8,726 nt of DNA from JAWLGW01 sp964569055 (GTDB lineage Bacteria > Planctomycetota > J058): positions 1 through 8,726 of the forward strand of contig CAZMSZ010000328.1 of the NCBI GenBank assembly GCA_964569055.1, given 5' to 3'. The notes below the pieces were generated by a model that was not told the origin of the DNA, made no database searches, and saw only the letters and a program-made list of their open reading frames with translations. Every line of letters starts with the position of its first letter. The first letter of the stretch is position 1. Shown here piece by piece: positions 1 to 6,507 of this stretch. A program made the position numbers and the translations under genes.

Positions 1-183
1 GAGCGGGTGCGCGCCTCGGCCGAGCGCAACGCGGCGCTCGCGCTCGAGGCCCTCGAGCCTCTGGCTCCGGCCGTCACATGCCCGCGAAAGCGCGATGGGT
101 GGGACTGCCAGACGAGCACGAGCACGAGCACGAGCACGAGGACGAGGACGAGGGGGCGAGATGTGGGGGATCGGCAGACGTGA
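1..183 (+). CDS. Possible 3' end of an unidentified gene, cut by the window edge
   Basis: Frame 1 is open from the first base to a TGA at 181-183. The first ~24 residues (ERVRASAERNAALALEALEP and on) look like a real alpha-helical protein end, with third codon positions almost all G or C as in the confirmed genes here. After about residue 30 the reading becomes a low-complexity Thr/Ser/Arg run caused by the hexanucleotide repeat at 114-152, so either the gene really ends in a repeat-derived tail or its true end was lost to a shift within the repeat. It would converge on dnaE, whose stop lies at 256. I cannot assign a family from so short a fragment. It could also be non-coding GC-rich sequence. 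Confidence 0.3.
   Translation, partial: ERVRASAERNAALALEALEPLAPAVTCPRKRDGWDCQTSTSTSTSTRTRTRGRDVGDRQT
114..152. repeat. Hexanucleotide tandem repeat, (GAGCAC)x4 then (GAGGAC)x2
   Basis: Four perfect copies of GAGCAC (114-137) are followed by two copies of the one-base variant GAGGAC (138-149) and a partial GAG (150-152). The unit is two codons long, so changes in copy number would not shift a reading frame. It lies in the short convergent region between a possible plus-strand gene end and the 3' end of dnaE. In one plus frame it reads as alternating Glu-His then Glu-Asp, in another as Ser-Thr then Arg-Thr. No gene can be firmly assigned to it. It is a candidate slippage locus. Confidence 0.85.
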
Positions 184-255
184 ACGGGCCACAGGCCGCG
201 TTGACGGGCAGGGGCAGGGGCACGGCGCTGTTCGCCAACCGTTACCCGCTCCTCC
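184..255. other. Short gap downstream of dnaE, no clear terminator
   Basis: These 72 bases separate the possible plus-strand gene end from the dnaE stop codon (TAG on the minus strand, read from 258-256). The only symmetry seen is a weak GGCC-ACA-GGCC hairpin with 4-bp arms at 187-197, too short and without a T-tract for a convincing intrinsic terminator. Short plus-strand ORFs beginning at 78 and 95 run through it into the dnaE antisense and are not supported. Confidence 0.5.
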
Positions 256-3200
256 CTACAGCCGCGCGCCGATCCGCACGTTGGCGCCGGGGCCGAGCAC
301 CTCGAGGAGCTGCTCCTTGAGCGTGTCGTTGCCGGTCACGCGCAGGTTGGGGCCGCAGCGGAACAGGGGGCTCTTGGCCTGGTCGCGCTCGCGGCGGAAG
401 GCGTAGTAGACCGGGTCTTGGCCGCGGTGGCGCAGCAGCACGTCGCGGAAGCGGCGCAGGGTGTCCTCGGTGGTGTGCTCGATCACCAGCTCCGCGGAGA
501 CCGACACGCGCAGCTTCCCCTCGGCCTCGTCGGCGGGCAGGATCTTGTCGACCAGCACCGAGGGGGGCTCGCGCTCGGTGTCGACCTTGCCCTCGATGAA
601 CACCACCCGGTCGGGGATCAGCAGCGCCCGCACGTCGGGGAACACGCTCGGGAACACCACCGCGTCAGTGCCGCCGCTGAAGTCCTCGATCGTGACGAAC
701 GCCATCTGCTGCCCGCGCTGCGTCATGTGCAGCCGGACGCCGGTGATCAGCCCGCCGACGGTGACCTCGGCCTTGGGCCCGAGCTCGGCCAGCTTGGCGA
801 TCTTGCTGGTGCAGTAGCGCTCGAGCCGCTCGCGGAACGGGTCGAGCGGGTGGCGGGTCAGGTAGTAGCCGAGCGCCTCCTTCTCCCCCGCGAGGAGCTC
901 GGCGTCCCGCCACTCGGGGATGTTGGGGAGGAGCCCGCGCTCGATCGCGTCGACCTGCTCGGAGACGGCCGGCACGTCGAACAGGCTGACCTGCTGCGAG
1001 AGCTTGTCCTTCTGCGCCTGCACGCCCATCTGGTGGGCCTGCTCGACCACCGCCGCCAGCTGGCTGCGCCGCGCGCCGAGCGAGTCGAGCGCGCCCGCCT
1101 TGACCAGCGTCTCGAGCACGCCCTTGGTCAGCAGCTTGCCGTCGACCTCCTCGCACAGCTGGAAGATCGAGCGGAACCGCCCGTCCCCGAGGCCCTCGCG
1201 CGCGCTCACGATCTCCTGCGCCGCCCCCTCCCCCAGCCCGCGGATCGCGCCCAGGCCGTACACGATCGTGCCGTCCTGGACGTCGAACTTGACCTGGCTG
1301 AAGTTGACGTCGGGCGCCCGGACCGCGATCCCCATCCGGTCGCACTCGCTCTTGTAGTCGAGGATCCGGTCGGTGTCCCCCAGCCACGAGGTGAGCGTGG
1401 CCGCCATGAACTCGGCCGGGTAGTGCGCCTTGAGGTATGCGGTGCGATAGGTGACCAGGCCGTAGGCGGCGCTGTGGCTGTTGTGGACGATCAAGCCGTC
1501 CGCCACGAAGTTGTGGTCCCGCTCGACGGTCAGGTCGAACGTGGGCGCGACGCCCCGCGGCTCGATCGCGACCACCTCGTCCCAGATCACGTCGGAGGTG
1601 GCGACGGCTGCGAGGCGCTCGCTCGCGAAGAACTTCGCCAGCCGCTCGATCGTCTCGCGCCGGAAGCCACGCTTGTCCGGGCTCCCCGCGCCCAGGAGCA
1701 TCTTGGTCGAGACACCCGAGCGCTCCTCGATCTCGCGCCACGTCAGCCCGGAGCGCTCGCGCTCCTCGGCGACCCAGGCCTTCACCTCGGCGGGGATCGT
1801 GTCGAAGCTGGGCCGCCGGCGCGCGGTCTCGTCGAGGTGGCGCCGCAGGAGCGCGGCGGCCGCGTCCCGCCCGACGCAGTGCGGGAGGACGCGCCGCGCG
1901 AAGGCGACGGCCGCCCCCTCTCCGATCAGGTGCACGGTGTACCCGGGACGCTCGGCGCCTCGGTAGCGGAACACCTTCTCGTGGATCCGGCTGGTGATCC
2001 CGAGGCGGAGCAGGAGGAGCTGGACGTCGCCGGCGAGCCGCCGTGAGGACGTGGCGTAGAACGGCACCGCCTGGGTCGCGTTGGCGATGAAGCCGTCGCC
2101 CGCCCACAGGCGCCCCAAGAACAGCTCGAGGTCAGCGTCGCGCAGGGCGAACACCTCCGCGGGCACCGCCTTCTCGGTGGCGCGCTTGCCGAGCAGGCCG
2201 AGCGCCTCTACCCACTCGAAGGCGCCGGAGCGGACCCGCACGGCCACGCCGCCCTGTTCGCGCGGGCGCCCTCCCCGGCGGCCGGTGCTGACGCAGACCT
2301 CGAGGCGCCGGCCGTCCGCGCGCGCCGTGATCCGCGCGGCCGACTCGGGGAAGCGCTCGGCGGCGGCGGCGAAGTCCTCCACCAGCGCGCGGTCGTTCCC
2401 GTAGAAGTAGAGGCAGCTCGGGTGGCAGGTGTTCCCCTCGGAGAGGAGCCCCGCGAGCAGGATCACTTGATGCGGCTCCCAGGCCGCTCCGGTGCTCACG
2501 GGGAGCGTGCGGGGCGCCCCGATCCGGGCGCCGACGCTCAAGTCCTCGAGGTTGGTCCAGCCGTCGAGCGTGCGGAAGGGGTGGTTGCCGGTCGCGACGA
2601 TCCGCTTGCCCAGGCGCGTGCGCAGCTCGAACACCGGCTTCTCGCCGTTCGAGACCACGTCCACGACCTGGCGCGGACGAAGGCGCCAGTCGTCCCCCAG
2701 CGCGTGGACCCGCATGCGCCGACCGGTCTCGAACAGCTCGCCGACGGTGACGCGCTCGCCCGTGTCCGCGTCGACGAGCTCGGTCTCGCCCACGACGCAC
2801 TTGTTGAACCCGTACTCCGCGAAGAACGCGATCTGGCCCCACACCTCCTCGGCGATCGCCTGCTTGACGCCCTTCTCCACGAAGCCCGCGATGAACGCGG
2901 GCTTGTACTTGTTCATCAGCTCGGCGTTCTTCTTGCCCATGGCCTTGCGGAGGTTGTCGGCGTCCGCCATGGAGAAGCCGCCGATCTGGTTGGCGATCCG
3001 CATGACCTGCTCCTGGTAGAGGATGCAGCCGTACGTCTCGCCGAGGATCGGCGCGAGGAGGTCGGTGAGGTAGGTGATCGGCTCGACGCCGTGCTTGCGG
3101 TTGATGTAGTCCTTGTCCATCTCCGAGCCGAGCGGGCCCGGGCGGTAGAGCGCGATCAGCGCGATGATGTCCTCGAACCGGTCGGGGCGCGCGCCCTTGA

Positions 3201-5034
3201 GCAGCTTGCGGAACCCGCTCGATTCGAGCTGGAACACGCCGACCGAGTCGCCGCGCGCGAGCATCTCGAACGTCTTCGCGTCGTCGAGCGGGATCGCGTC
3301 CGGATCGAGGTCGACCCCGCGCTTGCGCACGAGCTGCACGCAGTTCTCGATCAGGGTCAGCGTGCGCAGGCCGAGGAAGTCCATCTTGAGGAGCCCGCAC
3401 TCCTCGACCTCGGTCATGGTGAACTCGGTGGTCTTGTCCTCCTTGACCAGCGTGAGCGGGATCCGCTCGAGCAGGTCCTCGTCGGCGATCACCACCCCGG
3501 CCGCGTGCTTGCCCTTGTGGCGGTTGACGCCCTCGAGGCGCAGCGCCATGTCGAACAGGTCGCGGTAGGTCGGGTCCTGCCGCAGCTCGGCCAGCTCGGG
3601 CGACTCGGAGAACGCCTGGTCGAGCGACTTGAGCTTGGGCCCCTCGGGGATCAGCTTGCTGATCTTGTCGACGGTCGCGAACGGGATCTCGAGCACCCGC
3701 CCCACGTCCTTGACCACCGCCTTGGGCTTGAGCGTGCCGAACGTGACGATCTGGCACACCTTCTCCGAGCCGTACTTCTGGCGCACGTACTCGATCACGC
3801 GCCCGCGGTTCGCCTCGCAGAAGTCGACGTCGATGTCGGGCATCGACACGCGCTCGGGGTTGAGGAACCGCTCGAACAGCAGGTCGTAGCGGAGCGGGTC
3901 GAGGTCGGTGATCCCCATGCAGTAGGCCACCATGGACCCCGCCGCCGAGCCGCGCCCCGGCCCGACCGGGCAGCCGTGCTCGCGCGCCCACTGGATGAAG
4001 TCGGCCACGATCAGGAAGTAGGTCGCGTAGCCGAGCTGGAGGATCACCTCCTTCTCGTAGGCCAGGCGCGCCCGCTGCTCCTGCGTGGGCTCCCCGTAGC
4101 GGCGCCGCAGCCCCTCCTCGCAGCTCCGGTGGAAGTACTGGATCGGGTCGCCCCCGTCGGGCGGCGTGAACTTGGGCAGGAAGTACTTGTTGCGCTTGCC
4201 GGGGAGGAGGTCGTAGTCGCCCACCTTCTCGGCGATCTCCCGGGTGGCGAAGATCGCTTCGGGGCAGTGATCGAAGGCGGAGATCATCTGCTCCGAGCTG
4301 CGGAAGAAGAAGTCCTCCTTCATCTTCAGCCGGTTCTGGTCGCCGAGCGTCTTGCCGCTGGAGATGCAGATCCGCACCTCCTGCGCCGGCGCGTCCTCCG
4401 GCTCGACGTAGTGCAGGTCGCACGTGGCCGCGGTCTTGATCCCGAGCTCGCGCGCGAGCTTGAGGCAGCCGTCGTTCACCACCCGCTGCTGGTCGAGCGA
4501 GTTGGGCTGGACCTCGAGGTAGAAGTCCTCGCCGAACACCTCCTTGAACTCGCCGGCCCGGGCGCGCGCCTCGTCCCACTTGTCCTGCTGCAGCGCGACC
4601 GGCACCGGCCCCTTCAGGCAGCCCGAGAGCACGATCAGCCCCTCGCGGTGGGCGGCGAGCGTCTCGAAGTCGACGCGCGGGCGGTAGTAGTAGCCGTGCA
4701 GGTTGGCCAGCGAGACCAGGCGCGAGAGGTTCTTCCAGCCCGCGTCGTCCTTGGCGAGCACGGTCAGGTGGTTGTAGCCCCGCGTGCGCTCGCGCATCGG
4801 CCCGAGCGACTGGTAGACCTCGCAGCCCAGGATCGGCTTGATGTCGTGCTTCTTGCACTCCTTGTAGAACGCGATCGCCCCCGACACGGTGCCGTGGTCG
4901 GTGAGCGCGATCGCCTCCTGCCCGCACTTCTTGGCCTGCTTGACCAGGGACGGCACCTTGGCGATCCCATCCAGCAGGCTGTAGTCGGAGTGGACGTGGA
5001 GGTGGACGAAGTCGCGCTGCGTCGGCTTGGTCAT
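256..5034 (-). CDS. dnaE: DNA polymerase III alpha subunit (DnaE) containing an in-frame intein
   Basis: This is the catalytic subunit of the replicative polymerase (dNTP addition, EC 2.7.7.7). The precursor is 1592 residues; removing the 440-residue intein leaves 1152, close to the ~1160 of E. coli DnaE. Domains in precursor numbering: PHP domain 9-210 with HLHVHSDYS and CDLHYV; palm and fingers with GPGRGSAAG (359-367), PDIDVDFC (399-406, catalytic Asp pair) and KMDFLGLRT (550-558, third Asp); intein 746-1185; the rest of the FNK/SHSAAYG motif; helix-hairpin-helix about 1258-1277; beta-clamp-binding motif QVSLF (1348-1352); OB fold about 1423-1485; and a C-terminal domain. The ATG at 5034 is chosen because GGAGG lies 6 bases upstream and the product then starts just before the PHP domain, as in other DnaE proteins. 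An in-frame ATG at 5058 would add eight residues encoded by the ribosome-binding region. The function is certain. Active polymerase should require protein splicing. Confidence 0.98.
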   Translation of the reverse strand: MTKPTQRDFVHLHVHSDYSLLDGIAKVPSLVKQAKKCGQEAIALTDHGTVSGAIAFYKECKKHDIKPILGCEVYQSLGPMRERTRGYNHLTVLAKDDAGWKNLSRLVSLANLHGYYYRPRVDFETLAAHREGLIVLSGCLKGPVPVALQQDKWDEARARAGEFKEVFGEDFYLEVQPNSLDQQRVVNDGCLKLARELGIKTAATCDLHYVEPEDAPAQEVRICISSGKTLGDQNRLKMKEDFFFRSSEQMISAFDHCPEAIFATREIAEKVGDYDLLPGKRNKYFLPKFTPPDGGDPIQYFHRSCEEGLRRRYGEPTQEQRARLAYEKEVILQLGYATYFLIVADFIQWAREHGCPVGPGRGSAAGSMVAYCMGITDLDPLRYDLLFERFLNPERVSMPDIDVDFCEANRGRVIEYVRQKYGSEKVCQIVTFGTLKPKAVVKDVGRVLEIPFATVDKISKLIPEGPKLKSLDQAFSESPELAELRQDPTYRDLFDMALRLEGVNRHKGKHAAGVVIADEDLLERIPLTLVKEDKTTEFTMTEVEECGLLKMDFLGLRTLTLIENCVQLVRKRGVDLDPDAIPLDDAKTFEMLARGDSVGVFQLESSGFRKLLKGARPDRFEDIIALIALYRPGPLGSEMDKDYINRKHGVEPITYLTDLLAPILGETYGCILYQEQVMRIANQIGGFSMADADNLRKAMGKKNAELMNKYKPAFIAGFVEKGVKQAIAEEVWGQIAFFAEYGFNKCVVGETELVDADTGERVTVGELFETGRRMRVHALGDDWRLRPRQVVDVVSNGEKPVFELRTRLGKRIVATGNHPFRTLDGWTNLEDLSVGARIGAPRTLPVSTGAAWEPHQVILLAGLLSEGNTCHPSCLYFYGNDRALVEDFAAAAERFPESAARITARADGRRLEVCVSTGRRGGRPREQGGVAVRVRSGAFEWVEALGLLGKRATEKAVPAEVFALRDADLELFLGRLWAGDGFIANATQAVPFYATSSRRLAGDVQLLLLRLGITSRIHEKVFRYRGAERPGYTVHLIGEGAAVAFARRVLPHCVGRDAAAALLRRHLDETARRRPSFDTIPAEVKAWVAEERERSGLTWREIEERSGVSTKMLLGAGSPDKRGFRRETIERLAKFFASERLAAVATSDVIWDEVVAIEPRGVAPTFDLTVERDHNFVADGLIVHNSHSAAYGLVTYRTAYLKAHYPAEFMAATLTSWLGDTDRILDYKSECDRMGIAVRAPDVNFSQVKFDVQDGTIVYGLGAIRGLGEGAAQEIVSAREGLGDGRFRSIFQLCEEVDGKLLTKGVLETLVKAGALDSLGARRSQLAAVVEQAHQMGVQAQKDKLSQQVSLFDVPAVSEQVDAIERGLLPNIPEWRDAELLAGEKEALGYYLTRHPLDPFRERLERYCTSKIAKLAELGPKAEVTVGGLITGVRLHMTQRGQQMAFVTIEDFSGGTDAVVFPSVFPDVRALLIPDRVVFIEGKVDTEREPPSVLVDKILPADEAEGKLRVSVSAELVIEHTTEDTLRRFRDVLLRHRGQDPVYYAFRRERDQAKSPLFRCGPNLRVTGNDTLKEQLLEVLGPGANVRIGARL
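1627..1749 (-). other. Helix-turn-helix-like segment in the intein, C-terminal to the endonuclease
   Basis: Intein residues about 351-391 read GLTWREIEERSGVSTKMLL, then a Gly/Pro/Asp-containing turn, then RRETIERLAKFF. The pattern 'W-x-E-I-x-x-x-S-G-V-S' is typical of the recognition helix pair of small XRE-like helix-turn-helix units, followed here by a second helical stretch just before splicing block F. It may help the endonuclease contact its long recognition site. The call rests on pattern only, and similar insertions in this position are a trait I associate with DnaB-type inteins. Confidence 0.5.
1990..2460 (-). other. LAGLIDADG (DOD-type) homing endonuclease domain inside the intein
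   Basis: Intein residues about 114-270. The first LAGLIDADG motif is LLAGLLSEG (114-122), with Glu121 at the catalytic acid position. The second is LGRLWAGDG (228-236), with Asp235. Between them lies a block D-like K-AVP (210-213), and after the second motif a block H-like LLLLRLGI (261-268). Both acidic residues are present, and no stop or frameshift interrupts the domain, so cleavage activity looks possible. The domain would cut an intein-less dnaE allele at the FNK/SHS junction and so spread the element. Activity is inferred, and degenerate but open domains are common among inteins. Confidence 0.85.
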
Positions 5035-5040
5035 GGCACC

Positions 5041-5045
5041 CCTCC
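5041..5045 (-). promoter_or_regulatory. dnaE ribosome binding site (GGAGG)
   Basis: On the minus strand GGAGG is followed by six bases and then the ATG at 5034. This decides the start: the alternative ATG at 5058 lies upstream of this site and would translate through it. Confidence 0.75.
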
Positions 5046-5094
5046 GCCCCGGGACCATCGCCCGGCGGCGCGAGGGCCGATCCTAGTGACCCGG

Positions 5095-5140
5095 GCCGAC
5101 AACGCTAGCTTCTTCATTTTCAATGGGTTGTGAATATCTC
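5095..5140. promoter_or_regulatory. AT-rich core of the divergent dnaE / chaperone promoter region
   Basis: Between the divergent starts at 5034 (minus) and 5240 (plus), bases about 5100-5140 form the only clearly AT-rich patch, with TTCTTCATTTTCAATGGG. On the minus strand it contains CTAGCGT (5102-5108), the same heptamer that forms the likely -10 of the downstream gene's promoter (6423-6429), and TTGAAA ten bases before its TAGCGT. That spacing is too short for a standard -35/-10 pair, so I call a promoter region rather than exact boxes. It presumably serves dnaE, and possibly the chaperone gene on the other strand. Confidence 0.4.
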
Positions 5141-5239
5141 GGGCGCGACGTGGGGAGGAGCGGGGGAGGGCGCGCGCCGCGCGCGAGCGTTCCTCCACGG
5201 GGTCTCCTGGAAGCCGGCGCGGGCGAGTAGAGTAAGGCC

Positions 5240-6289
5240 ATGTCGGGGTCCCACCCGCCGAGGCCCGCGCTCCTCGCGGCCGCGCTCGGCTTGTCGCTGT
5301 CGTGCGCGCCGTTCGCCCCCGCTCGGGCGCAGGACGACCCCGCGCCCCGGAGCTACCCCGACGGCGTGGTGGCGCTGGTCGAGGGCACCCCGATCACCCG
5401 CTACGAGCTCGAGCTGTTCTGCCGCCTGACCAAGCCGAGCGAGTACCTGCAGCTCCCCCTCGAGAGCAGCGCCGCGCAGCGGATCCGCCACGCGGTGCTG
5501 ACCGATCTGATCAAGCAGCGGGTGCTCACGCTCCGCGCCGAGCAGGACGCGCTGAAGCTGACCGAGGACGACGAGCGGCGGCTCGAGTTCGACCTCCAGC
5601 GCAAGGCCGAGCCCTACGGCGGCATCGAGGGGCTCCGCCACGCGCTCGACGCGATCGCGATCCCCTACGAGTACTACGTGGACCGGCAGCGCGCGACGCT
5701 GCTCGTGAACAAGCTCCTCGTCAAGAACATCTCCCACGACATCTTCGTCACGCCCACCGAGCTGCGGAAGCACTACGAGCAGCACCTCAACCGCTTCGAG
5801 CGCCCCGGCGAGACCCGCTTCCGGCAGATCGTGCTCTACCGCAGCCCCGACGACGCGGTCCGCGTGCCCGAGGTCGTCCAGAAGCGGCTCGAGGCCGGGA
5901 CCTGGGACCCGGCCGCCTTCGCCGAGGAGCTGCGCAAGCGCGCGCTGGCGGGCGAGCACTTCGAGAAGCTCGCGGTCGAGGCCTCCATGGGGATCAAGCA
6001 CGACACCGAGTGGGTGGTCGAGTCCCCCCACACGCTCGTCCCGCCGCTCGACGGGCTCGTGCGCGAGCTCGGGGTGGGCGAGGTGAGCGAGGCCCGGCCG
6101 GACGGGCGCGGCGCGATCTACCTCGTCCAGCTCGTCGACCGGCGCGAGCGCGGCGTGCTCGCGTTCGAGGAGGTCCAAGAGGAGATCGAGGCCCAGCTCA
6201 AGGAGGAGATCTGGGCCCGCCGGGTCGACGACTGGATCGGCGAGGTCGTGAGCGAAGCGGACATCCACCGCTTCCTGCCCGAGCAGTAG
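5240..6289 (+). CDS. Exported SurA/PpiC-like (parvulin-fold) chaperone, probably lacking isomerase activity
   Basis: The protein has 349 residues. Residues 1-30 look like a Sec signal peptide (Pro/Ala/Leu-rich core ending APARA before QDD); a Cys at 22 sits in SLSC, a poor lipobox, so a soluble periplasmic form is favoured. A SurA-N-like helical region spans about 41-180, starting VALVEGTPITRYELE and ending FVTPTELRKHYEQHLNRF, as in SurA/PpiD-type foldases. A parvulin-like region covers about 190-302 (TRFRQIVLY, FEKLAVEASM, VPPLDGLVRELGVGEVSEA), followed by a charged helical tail. Where active parvulins have R-H-I-L and G-Y-H, this protein has R-Q196-I-V and Y294, so both conserved histidines appear lost; a chaperone role without catalysis is likely. 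An in-frame TAG at 5228-5230 leaves the ATG at 5240 as the first start. The ribosome binding site is weak. The gene is divergent from dnaE, and 218 bases separate it from the next gene. Confidence 0.85.
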   Translation: MSGSHPPRPALLAAALGLSLSCAPFAPARAQDDPAPRSYPDGVVALVEGTPITRYELELFCRLTKPSEYLQLPLESSAAQRIRHAVLTDLIKQRVLTLRAEQDALKLTEDDERRLEFDLQRKAEPYGGIEGLRHALDAIAIPYEYYVDRQRATLLVNKLLVKNISHDIFVTPTELRKHYEQHLNRFERPGETRFRQIVLYRSPDDAVRVPEVVQKRLEAGTWDPAAFAEELRKRALAGEHFEKLAVEASMGIKHDTEWVVESPHTLVPPLDGLVRELGVGEVSEARPDGRGAIYLVQLVDRRERGVLAFEEVQEEIEAQLKEEIWARRVDDWIGEVVSEADIHRFLPEQ

Positions 6290-6304
6290 CGATTGCCAAG
6301 GGCG

Positions 6305-6324
6305 CAACGCCCGGCGAGGCGTTG
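6305..6324 (+). terminator. Hairpin just after the chaperone gene, possible 3' end
   Basis: CAACGCC (6305-6311) pairs perfectly with GGCGTTG (6318-6324) around a six-base loop, 15 bases after the stop codon. No T-tract follows, so it is at best a weak or Rho-assisted terminator, or an mRNA 3' stabilising stem. Confidence 0.3.
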
Positions 6325-6401
6325 TACGCACGCGAGTTACGGCCAGGAATTGGGCCGGGTCGGCCGTGTATGGGAAGTGTCGAAACGCGGCCCGAGCGCG
6401 C

Positions 6402-6429
6402 TTGACATTTCCGCAACAACGGCTAGCGT
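6402..6429 (+). promoter_or_regulatory. Sigma70-type promoter for the toroid protein gene
   Basis: A perfect -35 TTGACA (6402-6407) is followed by a 16-base spacer and TAGCGT (6424-6429), which keeps the key T1, A2 and T6 of the -10 box. The spacer is noticeably less GC-rich than its surroundings. Transcription would start near 6436, leaving a leader of about 70 bases before the GTG start at 6508. This gives the toroid gene its own promoter, separate from the chaperone gene. Confidence 0.6.
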
Positions 6430-6507
6430 GGGACGAGTTCGACCACCCACCCGCGGGACGCGCCAAAGCCGCCAACCCGCCCGCAGACCCGACTCAGCGA
6501 GGACGCC

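Larger units (their letters stand above)
1480..2799 (-). mobile_element. Intein with LAGLIDADG endonuclease, inserted in DnaE at FNK/SHS
   Basis: A 440-residue protein-splicing element lies in frame in dnaE. It starts at Cys1 (CVVGETEL, codon 2797-2799) directly after ...GFNK and ends ...LIVHN (Asn440, codon 1480-1482) directly before SHSAAYG. All splicing residues are visible: Cys1, the block B TxxH motif (Thr70 to His73 in TGNHPF), block F FDLTVERDHNFVADG, His439-Asn440, and host Ser as the +1 nucleophile. The middle carries an endonuclease (separate entry). From memory, the TRLGKRIVATGNHPFRTLDG region and the SDVIWDEV...FDLTVE end resemble DnaB-helicase inteins such as those of Synechocystis and Rhodothermus. 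G+C and codon use look like the host gene, so it is either long resident or came from a similarly GC-rich donor. It is predicted to splice and, by homing, to invade intein-free dnaE alleles. Confidence 0.95.

Noticed and set aside
78..320. Small ORF with an EHEHEHEHEDEDE stretch, possibly metal-binding
   Set aside because: The His/Glu run is a direct product of the hexanucleotide repeat, the rest is Arg/Gly/Ala-rich low complexity, and it overlaps the end of dnaE antisense.
418..2046. Long plus-strand ORF (542 residues) opposite dnaE
   Set aside because: It is an antisense shadow of the high third-position G+C in dnaE. The translation is a biased Arg/Leu/Asp/Val/Gly mix with no recognisable domain, while the minus strand encodes unmistakable DnaE.
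1480..2799. Insertion could be a disrupted or pseudogenised dnaE
   Set aside because: The insert is exactly in frame, carries all splicing residues at both borders, and the flanking DnaE halves join into a perfect FNKSHSAAYG motif.
2132..4927. Minus-strand ORF (931 residues) and the related 665-2107 ORF, in another frame of dnaE
   Set aside because: These are Arg/Ala/Gly/Pro-rich frame-shifted readings of the dnaE sequence, without motifs.
5035..5058. Upstream dnaE start giving eight extra residues (MVPGRRGA)
   Set aside because: The extra codons contain the GGAGG that serves the ATG at 5034, and DnaE proteins normally begin a few residues before the PHP motif.
2422..5133. Very long plus-strand ORF (903 residues) opposite dnaE
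   Set aside because: It has the same antisense artefact composition (Leu/Val/Asp/Arg/Glu/His-rich) and mirrors the DnaE codons exactly. A real gene overlapping the whole polymerase core is not credible.
5302..6405. Plus-strand ORF (367 residues) overlapping the chaperone gene in another frame
   Set aside because: It is an Arg/Ala/Pro-rich frame-shifted reading with no domain, and it runs past the true stop into the promoter region.
5120..6475. Minus-strand ORF (451 residues) opposite the chaperone gene
   Set aside because: It is an antisense shadow. The plus strand has a signal peptide, SurA-like motifs and a bounded start.
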